A stretch of DNA of 64,000 nt from Bathymodiolus brooksi (GCA_963680875.1 OY804588.1:61454369-61518368), one strand, 5' to 3'; shown: positions 13,801 through 22,389, numbered from the stretch's first letter. The notes: generated by a model not told the origin, from the letters alone. Translations and numbers: made by a program.

Positions 13801-16549
13801 AGTTCGAGGATCCAAATTTACTTCATGTAGTAAGTGGTTCAGATGTATACGACGCGTGACGTAAGTCATTACAAGAATCAATGTTTTCGATTTATCTTTA
13901 ACATTTCATCCGATTTCACTCAGTTTTCGTAAAGAAAAAAACCCAATCTGTAATGCCAAAAAAGATATCCAAAAATGGTTTTAAAGAGAAGAGTTTGAAG
14001 ATACCAAAGGGGTAATCAGAATCCGTAAATCGAAGAAGAACAGACGACACAATGGCCAAAAGAAAAAGTACAAAAGGACAAACAACGATCTACAAAACAA
14101 ACACATAAAACTAAAGATCGAGTAACGAGAACCCCACTAAAAACTGGGGGTGAACTCCGGTGCTCCGGAAGGGTAAGTAGTTCCTGCTCCATTAGTGGCA
14201 CCCGTCGTGTTAATCTAGTTACGAACGCGGTGATAAGTCATGAACGAGGAAAGGACGGCATGACAAACTCAATTATTGTGTTGTTATATTTTTTCTTTAT
14301 TACTTTGAAATATAGTATAGTTTATAAACCACTAGTAGAATTAAATTAAATGCTCGAGGGTTACTTTATGGATGAATGAACCACTAGGGAGTCATTTTTA
14401 AACAAGCTGAGGGATATAGGCTCCAGTGAATATCTGGTTGTTTTTCCTATGCATGACATGGCCGTAATTATGAACCGATGCAGTCCTGCAGATGGTACGA
14501 TCCAGAGCAATTAGGGGTCCTTTCCCGAATACTTTTGAAAACTTAGATTGTCATTTTAGACATATTTTATCTATTAGCGATCTTGCCAATTTTCCAATAT
14601 TTGGCAGACAAAAATGTATTTAGAAAGAAATTTCTCCCTTTCATGGGTAAAATTTGTATTATATTTGTCATAAATGGAAAACGAGGGACACGATTTATCA
14701 CGGAACTGTACAGAAAGAGTGTATTAAACTAAAAACTACAACAGCACATCTGATCATCTGGATTAATATTCATATATGGGACTTCAAATATTGATCAAGT
14801 TTAATTTCCAATCTATAAAATATTGTATAATGGAATGTTTTCCCTGTAGTAGTCAGAAGAAACGTCTCAACCTTTTCTGTGTTTCTACCAATTATCTTGA
14901 CAAATAAATACCCCTGTTGTTCTCCCAATAAATACTCCTGTTGTTCTCCCAATAAATACCCCTGTTGTTCTCCCAATAAATACCCTGTTGTTCTCCCAAT
15001 AAATACCCCTGTTGTTCTCCCAATAAATACCCCTGTTGTTCTCCCAATAAATACCCCTGTTGTTCTCCCAATAAATACCCCTGTTGTTCTCCCAATAAAT
15101 ACCCTGTTGTTCTCCCAATAAATACTCCTGTTGTTCTCCCAATAAATACCCCTGTTGTTCTCCCAATAAATACCCCTTTGTTCTCCCAATAAATACCCCT
15201 GTTGTTCTCCCAATAAATACCCCTGTTGTTCTCCCAATAAATACCCCTGTTGTTCTCCCACTTTTAACTGCGACATTTGTAAAAACAATTAGATAAATTG
15301 TTAAAATCACATAGTGGACTTAGGGCGCTGGAAATAAGGATAAGCGATTCGTGTTGCAGTGTATAATGGTATGAGTTCGAATCTCGTCGATGGAAAACAC
15401 AAAATTGTAAGCTCATATACGAACATTATATTTACAGATACTACAACACATTGGTCAAGTCAACCTGTTATAGAAACTGCAGGGTGAGCATACTAGTACT
15501 AATAAAATACCGAGAAATAAAGGAATAAAAGCACTAAACATTAGAGATCATCTAATTTGTCTTAAAGTCTCAATTTTAACTGGATCTCGCTATAATTTTC
15601 TAAGTGTATGTCAAGGTGCACAACAGATCTAGGTGTATCTGTGATGTCTTTTATTGCAGTGTGATAGATTTTATCGACCTAGTTTGTTGTTTTATTACAG
15701 TGTGATAGATTTTATCGACCTAGTTTGTTGTTTTATTACAGTGTGATAGATTTTATCGACCTAGTTTGTTGTTTTATTACAGTGATAGATTTTATCGACC
15801 TAGTTTGTTGTTTTATTACAGTGTGATAGATTTTATCGACCTAGTTTGTTGTTTTATTACAGTGTGATATATTTTATCGACCTAGTTTGTTGTTTTATTA
15901 CAGTGTGATAGATTTTATCGACCTAGTTTGTTGTTTTATTTTATCATTTAAATCTAATACAAATACAACATATGAATTTGAATTCAATCTGAAGAGTACA
16001 TTTACATCAAAATTCGAACATAGCAAAAAAATCACAAAAATAGAACTACAAGTAGGTCAAAGGAAGATCTATTAACCATTGAATGTATTTTAGTTCAACA
16101 GAAACACTAATGCATTAAAACTGTATAAAGCGAATGTATATTATATCGTAGAGAAAACTATATCGCAATTCTGACAATCACCGTGATTTTCTTTAACATC
16201 ACTGATGAACATTTACGATACTCGTTTTCGTTATGCCTGCAACGAGTGTTGTTGAATGTCATAACATTTCTCGTTCATGATATGTGTAATCGGCATCAGC
16301 ATTTGCTATTTATATCTGGAATAACTTCATCGATCGCTTATACCATCGATCATACTCGTATGTATCATGAAGATAGGGTGTACACAGAATAAACCACCTC
16401 AAAAGAGACGTTCCAATAAAAGGGTGTTTTGGATACACACAAAAAAAACCATGGTTATTTGTTTAAAGCTACATACATTATGTACTTTCATATAACATGC
16501 TATTATAATTATCTTTTTAATTTTTTTTTACAGAAAGGAGCACAGATGA
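4828..16549 (+). CDS. Predicted three-exon gene for a small secreted, cationic, four-cysteine peptide
   Basis: Exon 1 (4828-4886) starts at an ATG with A at -3 and encodes a typical signal peptide ([19 protein letters not shown]), ending at a G/GTATGT donor in phase 2. Exon 2 (13750-13860, 111 nt) follows a pyrimidine-rich TTTTTTCAG acceptor, completes the split Gly codon in frame and stays open to a GAC/GTAAGT donor. Exon 3 (16534-16549) follows a T-rich ACAG acceptor and ends in TGA; ATTAAA lies at 16559. The spliced product is 61 aa. The mature part has about 15 Lys/Arg in 39 residues and cysteines spaced C-x5-C-x13-C-x5-C. Without the second splice the frame would stop after one more codon (TAA inside the donor), giving nearly the same peptide. 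Mussel antimicrobial and cysteine-rich peptides share this plan of signal exon, Cys-rich exon and long introns. I do not recognise the family; an antimicrobial role is inference. Introns are about 8.9 and 2.7 kb and repeat-filled. Confidence 0.6.
4930..5280. repeat. Duplicated segment, copy 1, left part
   Basis: Aligns throughout with 7112-7480; shared blocks include CTTTTGTTCTTGCGTAT, CCATTACGTATCAACCC and GACAAAGTTAAAT. The copy is split by the Tc1-like element and resumes at 6531. Confidence 0.85.
5281..6528 (+). mobile_element. Tc1/mariner-like DNA transposon, degenerate
   Basis: About 1.25 kb holding a Tc1-type transposase fossil, flanked by TA dinucleotides. The terminal sequences are imperfectly inverted (an AAACGCATAA block on the left, TTATGCATTT on the right). 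The duplicated segment at 7112-7579 is the same host sequence without the insertion, which fixes both edges to within a few bases. Confidence 0.85.
5540..6277 (+). pseudogene. Tc1-like transposase, frameshifted and internally deleted
   Basis: Reading starts at ATG 5540 ([20 protein letters not shown]) in one frame, moves near 5600 to a second frame that encodes the helix-turn-helix region ([19 protein letters not shown]) and a GRPR-type linker up to a stop at 5895, then returns near 5860 to the first frame. That frame gives [31 protein letters not shown] and [10 protein letters not shown]. The second catalytic Asp (QQDNARPH) and the terminal Glu (NPIEHL) are present. The stretch that should carry the first catalytic Asp, between VLTP and GSVMMW, is deleted. 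With two frameshifts and a missing catalytic residue it cannot encode an active enzyme. Confidence 0.9.
6531..6631. repeat. Duplicated segment, copy 1, right part
   Basis: Continues copy 1 after the transposon: AGCATAAAAGTATACATAT here against AGCGTAAAAGTATACATAT in copy 2, ending with the shared AATCTCTCG. Confidence 0.8.
6640..6830 (-). mobile_element. SINE1, lacks its 3' end
   Basis: Head and body present (CAACTACCACAC back to GTGGTGGTCAATTTTATTGG). A (GATT)n run replaces the usual 3' end. Confidence 0.8.
6935..7068 (+). mobile_element. SINE1 3' half
   Basis: Runs from GATAAAGTTTGTC to GGCGTCAAACACCATAAC. The tRNA-like head is missing or too diverged to see. Confidence 0.75.
7112..7579. 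repeat. Duplicated segment, copy 2 (transposon-free)
   Basis: Uninterrupted counterpart of 4930-5280 plus 6531-6631. The Tc1 target reads GTTAAATGTAAGCGTAAAAG here. I do not recognise the segment; it may itself be a dispersed repeat. Confidence 0.85.
7580..7777. mobile_element. hAT-type MITE
   Basis: Terminal inverted repeats CAGGGGCGGATCCAGG and its complement enclose about 165 bp including a G18 run and a C9 run. These ends are typical of non-autonomous hAT elements. The flanking 8-mers do not match, so no target duplication is visible. Confidence 0.75.
7863..8012 (+). mobile_element. SINE1 3' half
   Basis: Runs from AGTTTGTCAGTGACTTGGGG to AAACACCATAACC, with a small insertion before the GCCACGATA block. 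It lies between the hAT-type and Harbinger-like MITEs. Confidence 0.75.
8061..8422. mobile_element. Harbinger-like MITE with TAA target duplication
   Basis: The ends GGCCAAAAAAAA and TTTTTTTTGGCC continue as inverted repeats through TGTGTGTTTAC. Both sides are flanked by TAA (8058-8060 and 8423-8425), the TWA-type duplication expected of PIF/Harbinger elements. The interior is non-coding. Confidence 0.7.
8487..8543 (-). mobile_element. SINE1 3'-end fragment
   Basis: Only the terminal block remains: TGTTTAACGCCAAC followed by CAGCTATATCGTGGCG. Confidence 0.7.
8544..9111. other. No gene recognised (intron of the predicted peptide gene)
   Basis: Very AT-rich; nothing identified. Confidence 0.3.
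9112..9186. repeat. 25-bp tandem repeat, 3 copies
   Basis: CAATATCGTCTGATCATACC plus five bases, repeated at 9112, 9137 and 9162. Confidence 0.9.
9244..11894. repeat. 36-bp minisatellite, about 73 copies, open on both strands
   Basis: The unit is 36 bp (12 codons) containing TTTTAATGAGATTAATAAAA and GCTAACATACATCTA. Because the period is a multiple of three and neither strand has a stop in the used frame, it yields repetitive open frames of more than 850 codons on both strands. Variant units (AAGAGC, CTAGC, CATTTAATG, CACACA, GAATAAT) recur in the same order in blocks near 9424 and 10430, which indicates block duplication. The non-coding reading is favoured: both strands are equally open and no gene signals flank it. 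Confidence 0.97.
11895..12060. other. No gene recognised
   Basis: AT-rich flank of the 36-bp array. Confidence 0.3.
12061..12335 (+). mobile_element. SINE1, near full length
   Basis: Complete from GGGGCCGTCGTGGTCGTGAT to GGCGTTAAATACC. The head has a small internal duplication (ATGGTAGTT twice). The B-box-like site is degraded to TTTGGAATCCC. Confidence 0.85.
12336..12753. other. No gene recognised
   Basis: Open frames on both strands are short and unsupported; no repeat recognised. Confidence 0.3.
12754..12869. repeat. Hairpin-forming inverted repeat (MITE-like)
   Basis: Arms of about 40 bp (containing GTGGAAGCCAGAATGGG and CCCATTCTGGCTTCCATG) enclose about 30 bp that holds a second small inversion (TATCCCTCG/CTCGGGATA). 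Compare the hairpin at 418-543. Confidence 0.8.
13090..13270 (-). mobile_element. RT-tail fragment
   Basis: Diverged copy, with GAAATCAGAATCCGTAAATC at one end and GTGACACCCGTCAC near the other. Confidence 0.65.
13995..14250 (-). mobile_element. RT-tail copy
   Basis: One of the better preserved copies: GATACCAAAGGGGTAATCAG, GGTGCTCCGGAAGGGTAAG and GTGGCACCCGTCGTGTTAA in order. It lies in intron 2 of the predicted peptide gene. Confidence 0.85.
14251..14902. other. No gene recognised (intron)
   Basis: No repeat or coding signal recognised. Confidence 0.3.
14903..15260. repeat. 24-bp minisatellite, about 15 copies
   Basis: Units of CCAATAAATACCCCTGTTGT plus TCTC. Several are 23 bp through loss of a C, and one lacks the G of CTGTTG. 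These indels shift the frame, which explains the overlapping open frames seen here. Confidence 0.95.
15261..15649. other. No gene recognised (intron)
   Basis: Contains a B-box-like GAGTTCGAATCTC near 15372, possibly a decayed SINE head, but too little remains to assign it. Confidence 0.3.
15650..15942. repeat. 41-bp minisatellite, 7 copies, each with a 3' splice-site-like motif
   Basis: The unit contains GATAGATTTTATCGACCTAG and TTGTTGTTTTATTACAG. One unit has lost two bases. Each unit ends in a pyrimidine-rich tract plus CAG, resembling an acceptor. The array lies in intron 2 of the predicted peptide gene, about 600 bp before its last exon. Confidence 0.92.
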
Positions 16550-16726
16550 TTTCTGAAGATTAAAATTCATGCATTATCACTGTTTTTGTATATTATTTAA
16601 AAGGTCTCTTTGTGTAGATACATGTAATATCATAGTAATTTTACTCTAAAACGGACCAAATGCATCATGATCAGCCAATTTCACAAATATATTATTTCAA
16701 TGCCGTACTCCACCCAATAAAATGTT

Positions 16727-16982
16727 TGTTTGATGGTGTTTAACGCCACTTTCAACAATATTTCTGTTATATCGTGGCGGTCAGTTTTATTGGTGGAGGA
16801 CACAGGAGGACCTGGAGAAAACCACCGAACTGTCGCAAGTCACTGACAAACTTTATCCCATTATGTTCTACACCTCGCCCTGATCGAGATTCGAACTCAT
16901 AACATCAGTGGTTATAGGCATTTATTGCATTAGGTAGTTGTAAATCCAACTACCATACGATCATGACCACGATGGCCCCAAA
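16727..16982 (-). mobile_element. SINE1, full length
   Basis: Runs from TTTGTTTGATGGTG (3' end) to CACGATGGCCCC (head). The B-box-like site GATTCGAACTC is intact on the reverse strand. Confidence 0.9.
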
Positions 16983-17040
16983 TGGCAAATGTAATTAGAA
17001 CCATCCCTTGATATGCATTTAAAAACAAAAACAATGTTAA

Positions 17041-17262
17041 CCACTAGTGGAGCAGGAACTGCCTACCCTTCCGGAGCACCTGTGTTCATTCCCGGTTTTT
17101 AGTCGGGTTCGTGTTACTCGATCTTTAGTTTTATGTGTATGTTTTGTAGATCTGTGTTTGTCCTTTTGTACTTTTTCTTTTGGCCATTGTGTTGTCTGTT
17201 CTTCTTCTATTTACGGATTCTGATTACCCCTTTGGTATCTTCAAACTCTTCTTAGCAACTTT
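17041..17262 (+). mobile_element. RT-tail copy
   Basis: Starts at CACTAGTGGAGCAGGAACTG and ends at GGTATCTTCAAACTC. It is followed 70 bp later by a longer copy in the same orientation. Confidence 0.85.
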
Positions 17263-17332
17263 AAAGATATGAACTGTAACAAACATGAAATTAAAAACTG
17301 ATTCACCACATGCCTTACAAAATACATGTGAT

Positions 17333-17998
17333 TCCTTTCTGGATTTCCTTGATAGAAGGTTGCTGCTAACAAGGAAGCTACTGAAATAAGGGTTCCTATT
17401 GGCTAAGGTGAAGTCATCACTTCTAAAGTCTTACGGCCGCTACCATGACTTAGTTAACTGATATCGAATATATGTTTCACAAATGACCACGGATATGTTC
17501 CACTTATCGTAAGCATTTCCCGATCCTTTCATCATTCATGACTTATCACCGGCTTTGTAACTAGAGTAACAACACAGGGTCACTAGTGGAGCAGGAACTG
17601 CTTAACCTCCCGGAGAACCTGAGTTCACCCCCGGGTTTAGTGGAGTTCGTGTTCCTCGATCTTTAGTTTTCTGTGTAAAGTTTTGTAGGTCGTTGTTTGT
17701 CCTTTTTCGATTGACAGATTCTGATTACACCTTTGGTTTTATTTGTTTGTTTGATGGTGCTTAACGCCACTTTCAACAATATTTCAGTTATATCGTGGCG
17801 GTAAGTTTGATTGGTGGAGGAAACCGGAGAACCCGGAGAAAAACTGCTGCAAGTCACTGACAAACTTTATCACATAATGTTGTACACCTCGCCCTGAGCG
17901 GGAGTCGAACCAGTGGCGATAGGCACCGATTGCATAGATAGTTGTAAATCCAACTACCATACGACCACGGCCACGATGGTATCTTCAAACTCGTCTTA
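17333..17998 (+). mobile_element. RT-tail copy with decayed reverse-transcriptase C-terminus, interrupted by a SINE
   Basis: Translation of about 17333-17515 gives LLLTRKLL, GFLLAKVKSSLLKSYGRYHD and YVSQMTTDMFHLS with in-frame stops. This resembles the end of a reverse transcriptase I recall from mollusc genomes, of Penelope-like or related type; the class is uncertain. The family's 3' untranslated tail follows. The tail is cut at CCTTTGGT (17745) by a SINE1 and resumes at TATCTTCAAACTCG (17978). Confidence 0.75.
17747..17977 (-). mobile_element. SINE1 nested in an RT-tail copy
   Basis: Complete element with an A-rich tail (complement of TTTATTTGTTTGTTTG). TGGT occurs on both sides, a possible 4-bp target duplication. 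The insertion shows this SINE1 copy is younger than the RT-tail copy. Confidence 0.88.
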
Positions 17999-18192
17999 AT
18001 CAAAACTAAAATCAGACATTTGTTCTTTTGATTATTGAACTCCTGTTATTTTATTGTTTGTCATTATTATAGAAATATCCCTCTTTTGGAATGTCGATCT
18101 ATCTACTTGAGGCGAACACACTACTAATAACAATTACACCACCGATTGACTATTAACTAAGATGTGGTGCTACTGTTGACATTTATTTTTAG

Positions 18193-18400
18193 GGTATGGT
18201 GCTTAACGCCACTTTCAACAATATTTCAATTATATCATGGTGATCAGTTTTATAAGATGGAGAAACTGGAATAGCCCCCAGAAAAGCACCGACCTGCCGC
18301 AAGTCATTTATAAACTTTATCACATAATGTTGTATCGAGTATACCTCATCTTGAGCGAGATTCGATCTCACAACTTTAGTGGTGACAAGTTCTGATTATA
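18193..18400 (-). mobile_element. SINE1, head truncated
   Basis: Begins GGTATGGTGCTTAACGCC and runs to the TTAGTGGTGACAAG region; the outermost head sequence is not recognisable. Confidence 0.8.
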
Positions 18401-18703
18401 TATAATTATTGTTTGCATATCATAAATCCTCGGATTTACCAAATTCTAAGAAGACACATTTTTTTTAAATGACTGGGAGTCGGGATAACCTGACTTGCTA
18501 CAGGCACTTGATCATGGTGGGGTTAAACCAGTTTTATGGGTACTGTCGTAGTAATGAAGTAAGACACGATACAAACCAATTCAGGCACAATACTAACAGT
18601 TTCAACACACTCTTGAGACAAAGGACAAGATACGACACCCAATTTTGAAAGAAGGGCCAAAAAGTGTCCGCCGCCACCGGTTAGCCATCTCAAGTATCTA
18701 TGA

Positions 18704-18868
18704 CTGATGGTTGTATATAGACACCTTACAACAGGTGAAATGTGATATAATGTACATGTATATACAACAGAGAATACCACAAATCACAATCCACTTGTTG
18801 TATATAGACACCTTACAACAGGTGAAATGTGTTATAATGTATATACAACAGAATACACCACAAATCAC
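18704..18868. repeat. Direct repeat of about 80 bp, two copies
   Basis: ATATAGACACCTTACAACAG and ACCACAAATCACAAT occur in both copies. Each copy also contains TTGTATATA facing TATATACAA, so each can fold back. Confidence 0.8.
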
Positions 18869-19006
18869 AATGCTGAGTGCTTAGCAAAGAAGCAACACAT
18901 ACCAATTTTATAGCCATTGGTTTGACCCGATCAGGGCTCGACCCCACGATCTACGGCACTCGAGGCGAGTACTCTAACCATTACACCACCGATGCGGTTG
19001 TCGAGT
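18869..19006 (-). mobile_element. SINE2, 5' part
   Basis: The tRNA-like head (complement of GGTGGTGTAATGGTTAGAGT with B-box-like GGTCGAGCCC) is followed by about 50 bp of body. Confidence 0.8.
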
Positions 19007-19059
19007 TTCGAAGTTGTTTAGATTGCTATATAAAAAAGAAAAGAGATCAGGGATCAACA

Positions 19060-19441
19060 TTCAATTCATAATTGTTATAGTAAAAAAAACCCAGAGAAAA
19101 TCGAAAGTGCAATCAAGTATGTACAATCCAGAGACACTGGTAACATTGTGCACACGAGACACACTACGAAGACAAAACAAACAAACAGACAGACAGACAA
19201 CAAAGCAAAAACAAAAAACGCACACATATCAGAAAACTACAAAGATGATCAACACAGACTCCCACCAAAAATTCGAGATTGAACAGGTAAGCAGTTCCTG
19301 TTTTTTTTTTTTTTTTTTTGTTTTTTTTTTTTTACAAAACACCCATCATGGTACTCATACATATTCTATTGTCACCACCTTACGCCAAAAAAATACAAAT
19401 ATCATAAATATGTCATGCCCCTTTGGTATCTCCAAACTCTT
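19060..19441 (+). repeat. Mixed repeat fragments ending in an RT-tail terminus
   Basis: 19080-19180 resembles 49236-49312 (both carry an AGAGACACTGGTAAC-like block and GACACAC..GACGAAGA), so it is probably dispersed. A long T tract lies at 19301-19334. The end at 19411-19441 is the RT-tail terminal block (CCCCTTTGGTATCTCCAAAC). Confidence 0.5.
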
Positions 19442-19680
19442 CCTCTGTCGTATCTGCTTCCACTTGTCAAAACAGTGCAAATTTAGTTAAGGAACCATAG
19501 CTCTTATGGATTTTTTTTGCTATGGTCACAAGAAAAAAAATACCGTCCCGTAGCTTTAAAGTGCAAATAATTCCGTCATTTTAAAGTTTAATTTTCCGGG
19601 TGAGGGGTGGGGATAAAGAACGAAGAAAACGCGTATTTATTATATTCTTTATTGATCAGTATTATTTCACAGTGTGTAAT

Positions 19681-19958
19681 CACAGGCGCTCGTGGCACGG
19701 AATTACCCCCCCCCCCCCCTCCTTTTTAATTTCTTTATTATTTCATCTCTTATTACTTAATTTAGTTTGTTCGTGTCCATAGTTATACAATCTTATGCTA
19801 ACAGCAACTTACATGTGTCGACCATATCATATATATATGGACACGAACAAGTGAAATTAAGGAAAAAGAGATGAAATAATAAAGAAATTTTATTGAAAAT
19901 AAATTTGTAAACAGAAATTTGAAAAGGGGACGGTAATTCCGTGTCACGAACGCCTGTG
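19681..19958. mobile_element. MITE, 278 bp, with 8-bp target duplication (one mismatch)
   Basis: Ends CACAGGCGCTCGTGGCACGG and complement differ at two positions. The inverted homology continues through AAAGAAAT and GATGAAATAAT blocks. Flanks TGTGTAAT and TGTATAAT form an imperfect 8-bp duplication, as for hAT-type elements. A C14 run follows the left end. Confidence 0.75.
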
Positions 19959-19966
19959 TGTATAAT

Positions 19967-20273
19967 ATTCAACTTTGTGATTGTGACTTGCTTTTTTTAA
20001 ACAAAGAAATATATTCTATAAGTTCATAAGTATGTGTGAGCTATCTGTATATGGCACGTTCAAAGTTCAAAAGTTTATTTGAAATCGACAGAGCTAAGAA
20101 CATTTGCAGACATTCTTGATGACAGAAGAAAAATGATAAAAATAAAACATAAAATAAAATAAAATAAAACAAAAATAAATAAAATAACAGACTATCCTTT
20201 ATACATGATTATCCTACGTTGTATTTTGGTTGCCTGTTCTTTAACCCATTGCTATGAAGTCTTCAAGTCAGTT
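19967..20273. other. 3' flank of the minus-strand 380-aa ORF; no separate gene
   Basis: Holds TTTATT (AATAAA on the minus strand) near 20075, about 200 bp beyond the stop, and an (AAAAT)n stretch at about 20131-20190. Confidence 0.4.
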
Positions 20274-21407
20274 TTACAATCTTGGAATTGCTGATGATGA
20301 CTTTTTCCTATATAAGTCCTTTCTTATCTCACAAGATGGTGCTACACTGTAGCTGTGCTTGTAGGGAATGCTCCTTGGGATATTTTCTACATCTGGACTG
20401 TATTCAAGAAAAGGAAATTGAAGTACAAGTTGTTTAACTTCATACAGTGTAGATCGACTGATACCGGTACCATCCTTTTTCGTTTTCTTTCTTTTGGCGT
20501 TTGCGTTCTTCGGGAATACTGTTGGTAACGCGTCTCTTTGACTTTGATTAACAATTTTTTCTGTATTGATATCATAGTGATACACATTATTCAATGGTAG
20601 ATACATGGGGGAATTTCCTGCTTTGTGTGGCACTTGCATTTGTAAATTTGTATTACAATATAATTGTTCTGTTTGTGGTGTATTCAGAGACGACAATAAT
20701 AAAGTAGAACCTGGTTGTCTGAAACATGGCAATCCAGGCTGACGATAAGGAGTTGTTGAATATTTCAATGTCTCTTGCAGATCTCTTCTATCTACTCTCC
20801 AACTTGGCTGTCTCCTTTGTGAAACCTCTCTGCTTGTTTGTACATTTTCATTCCTTGCAATCTTTGGCTGTATCTTTGGTGAAACCTCTCGGCATGTTTT
20901 TTTTTTTTCATTCCTTGCAAACTCTGACTGTATCTCAGACACTGATGAAGTCTCTCTGCATGTTTGCTCTTTTTCATTTCTTGCAAACTGATCATAACAC
21001 AAGTTGTCATTAGAATATGAATGACAACTAATAGTACTGTCCATGTCATAGTCAACAAGAAAGTTCTGATCCTGTTGTACCAGTTTTGTAGTAATTTGTA
21101 ATATCTCACACATTGAATCTTGTTGTCTAATCATCTCATTCTGTGAAATTGTTGCACTGGGACATTCGTATTTCGAATTCATCAAATCCGTAATCATTCC
21201 ACAATCTGGTCCATCGTCATTATCTTCACGAGGAGAATTATGCGGTACTATGCATTCTTCATAAGTAATACCTGCAAACGCTGGTATATAAATCTTTGGC
21301 TCAAAAATTGACTTGCTTTTCGGGAAAGTCGGCATCTTCTCTCGGATATGCTGCCAACAATGACGTATTACATGTATGACGTTATAGTATTGATTTCTCG
21401 GTTTCAT
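20274..21407 (-). CDS. Unrecognised protein or large terminal exon, about 377 aa
   Basis: The frame is open from 21437, but the first ATG is at 21407; a later ATG at about 21335 has a better context (A at -3). The true start may lie in an upstream exon. I do not recognise the family. Visible: a Cys/Asp-rich N-terminal half; three copies of a short repeat around ARNEK..TCRE at residues ~141-196 (numbered from the 21407 ATG); a Pro/Gln-rich middle; a basic run (AKRKKTKKDG) near residue 305 that could be a nuclear signal; and a C-terminal segment rich in aromatics. No signal peptide or membrane segment. A minus-strand AATAAA lies about 200 bp downstream. Length and lack of simple periodicity make a chance frame unlikely in this AT-rich DNA. 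Function not inferred. Confidence 0.6.
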   Translation of the reverse strand: MKPRNQYYNVIHVIRHCWQHIREKMPTFPKSKSIFEPKIYIPAFAGITYEECIVPHNSPREDNDDGPDCGMITDLMNSKYECPSATISQNEMIRQQDSMCEILQITTKLVQQDQNFLVDYDMDSTISCHSYSNDNLCYDQFARNEKEQTCRETSSVSEIQSEFARNEKKKTCREVSPKIQPKIARNENVQTSREVSQRRQPSWRVDRRDLQETLKYSTTPYRQPGLPCFRQPGSTLLLSSLNTPQTEQLYCNTNLQMQVPHKAGNSPMYLPLNNVYHYDINTEKIVNQSQRDALPTVFPKNANAKRKKTKKDGTGISRSTLYEVKQLVLQFPFLEYSPDVENIPRSIPYKHSYSVAPSCEIRKDLYRKKSSSAIPRL

Positions 21408-21603
21408 TAAAAGAGGGTAATATAGGGGGAAATACAAGAACGTGAAAATGTGAAATAAAAATTGAAAACACGAACATGACGAAGAATGGGAAATTATTTT
21501 GCTCGGTTTCCATTAAAAGAGGGTAATACAGGTGGAATAAAAGAATGTAAAAATGTGAAATAAATATTGAAAATACGAAGAACGGGAAATTATTTTCCTC
21601 GGG
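21399..21603. repeat. Tandem duplication of about 105 bp overlapping the ORF start
   Basis: The halves 21399-21503 and 21505-21603 share CATTAAAAGAGGGTAATA, AATGTGAAATAAA and GGGAAATTATTTT. The first half includes the first codons of the minus-strand ORF, so its start region was duplicated. Confidence 0.8.
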
Positions 21604-21925
21604 AAAGACTGAAGAACGAAAAATAAATGTAATAGTTCTTATTTTGATTAATCAGAGGCGAAGTTTGGTGAAACTTTTACACGCCTGCCACTTTCCATCA
21701 TTGGAGGTGGATCTCATTTAAAAACGTTCAACATTCTGGTCGTTTACCATCGTCAACTTTTGTTATATCCTGGAAAATTAAAAAAAATACCGATTAATCG
21801 TAGTTCATTTAAAAAAAAATTATTAAAACAATTTTTTTTCCAGTAAAATAAGCAATTTTTATGATCTGACACAATTTATTGCAACTTCTATTAAATCTTC
21901 TCTTTACATACATAATATATTATAT
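21604..21925. other. No gene recognised
   Basis: AT-rich sequence upstream of the minus-strand ORF; it could hold its promoter or intron, but no signal stands out. Confidence 0.3.
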
Positions 21926-22190
21926 GGGGCCGTCGTGGTCGTGATCGTATGGTAGTTGGATTTACAACAACCTATGCAATCAGTGCCTATCACCACTGAT
22001 GTTGTGAGTTCGAATCCCGATCAGGGCGAGGTGTACAACATTATGTGATAAAGTTTGTAAGTGATTTGCGACAGGTCGGTGGTTTTCTCCGAGTCCTCCG
22101 GTTTCCTCCAGCAATAAAACTGACCGCCACGATGCAACTGAAATATTGTTGAAAGTGGCGTTAAACATCATCAAGCCAACCAACCAACCT
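21926..22190 (+). mobile_element. SINE1, full length, good copy
   Basis: Has a complete head (GGGGCCGTCGTGGTCGTGAT), an intact B-box-like GAGTTCGAATCCC and the 3' end GGCGTTAAACATC followed by (AACC)n. Useful as the family reference in this window. Confidence 0.92.
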
Positions 22191-22389
22191 ATAATGACAG
22201 CAAAACATATACAACATAGTATTAGGAATAAGAGATAAACGAAAGAATCATGAATTAATAGAAACTGAAAAAAAATCAAAAACAAACAACAACATTGAGC
22301 AGCAAAAAATAAGACCTAAAGCTGCTGACCCTTTTGTTTGTTTAATAAAAAGAAAAGAAATTCTCCTTAAAAAAATCTGAATGAGTTTT

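Noticed and set aside
14770..15310. ORFs encoding repeated [12 protein letters not shown] peptides
   Set aside because: Frames of the 24-bp minisatellite, broken by one-base indels.
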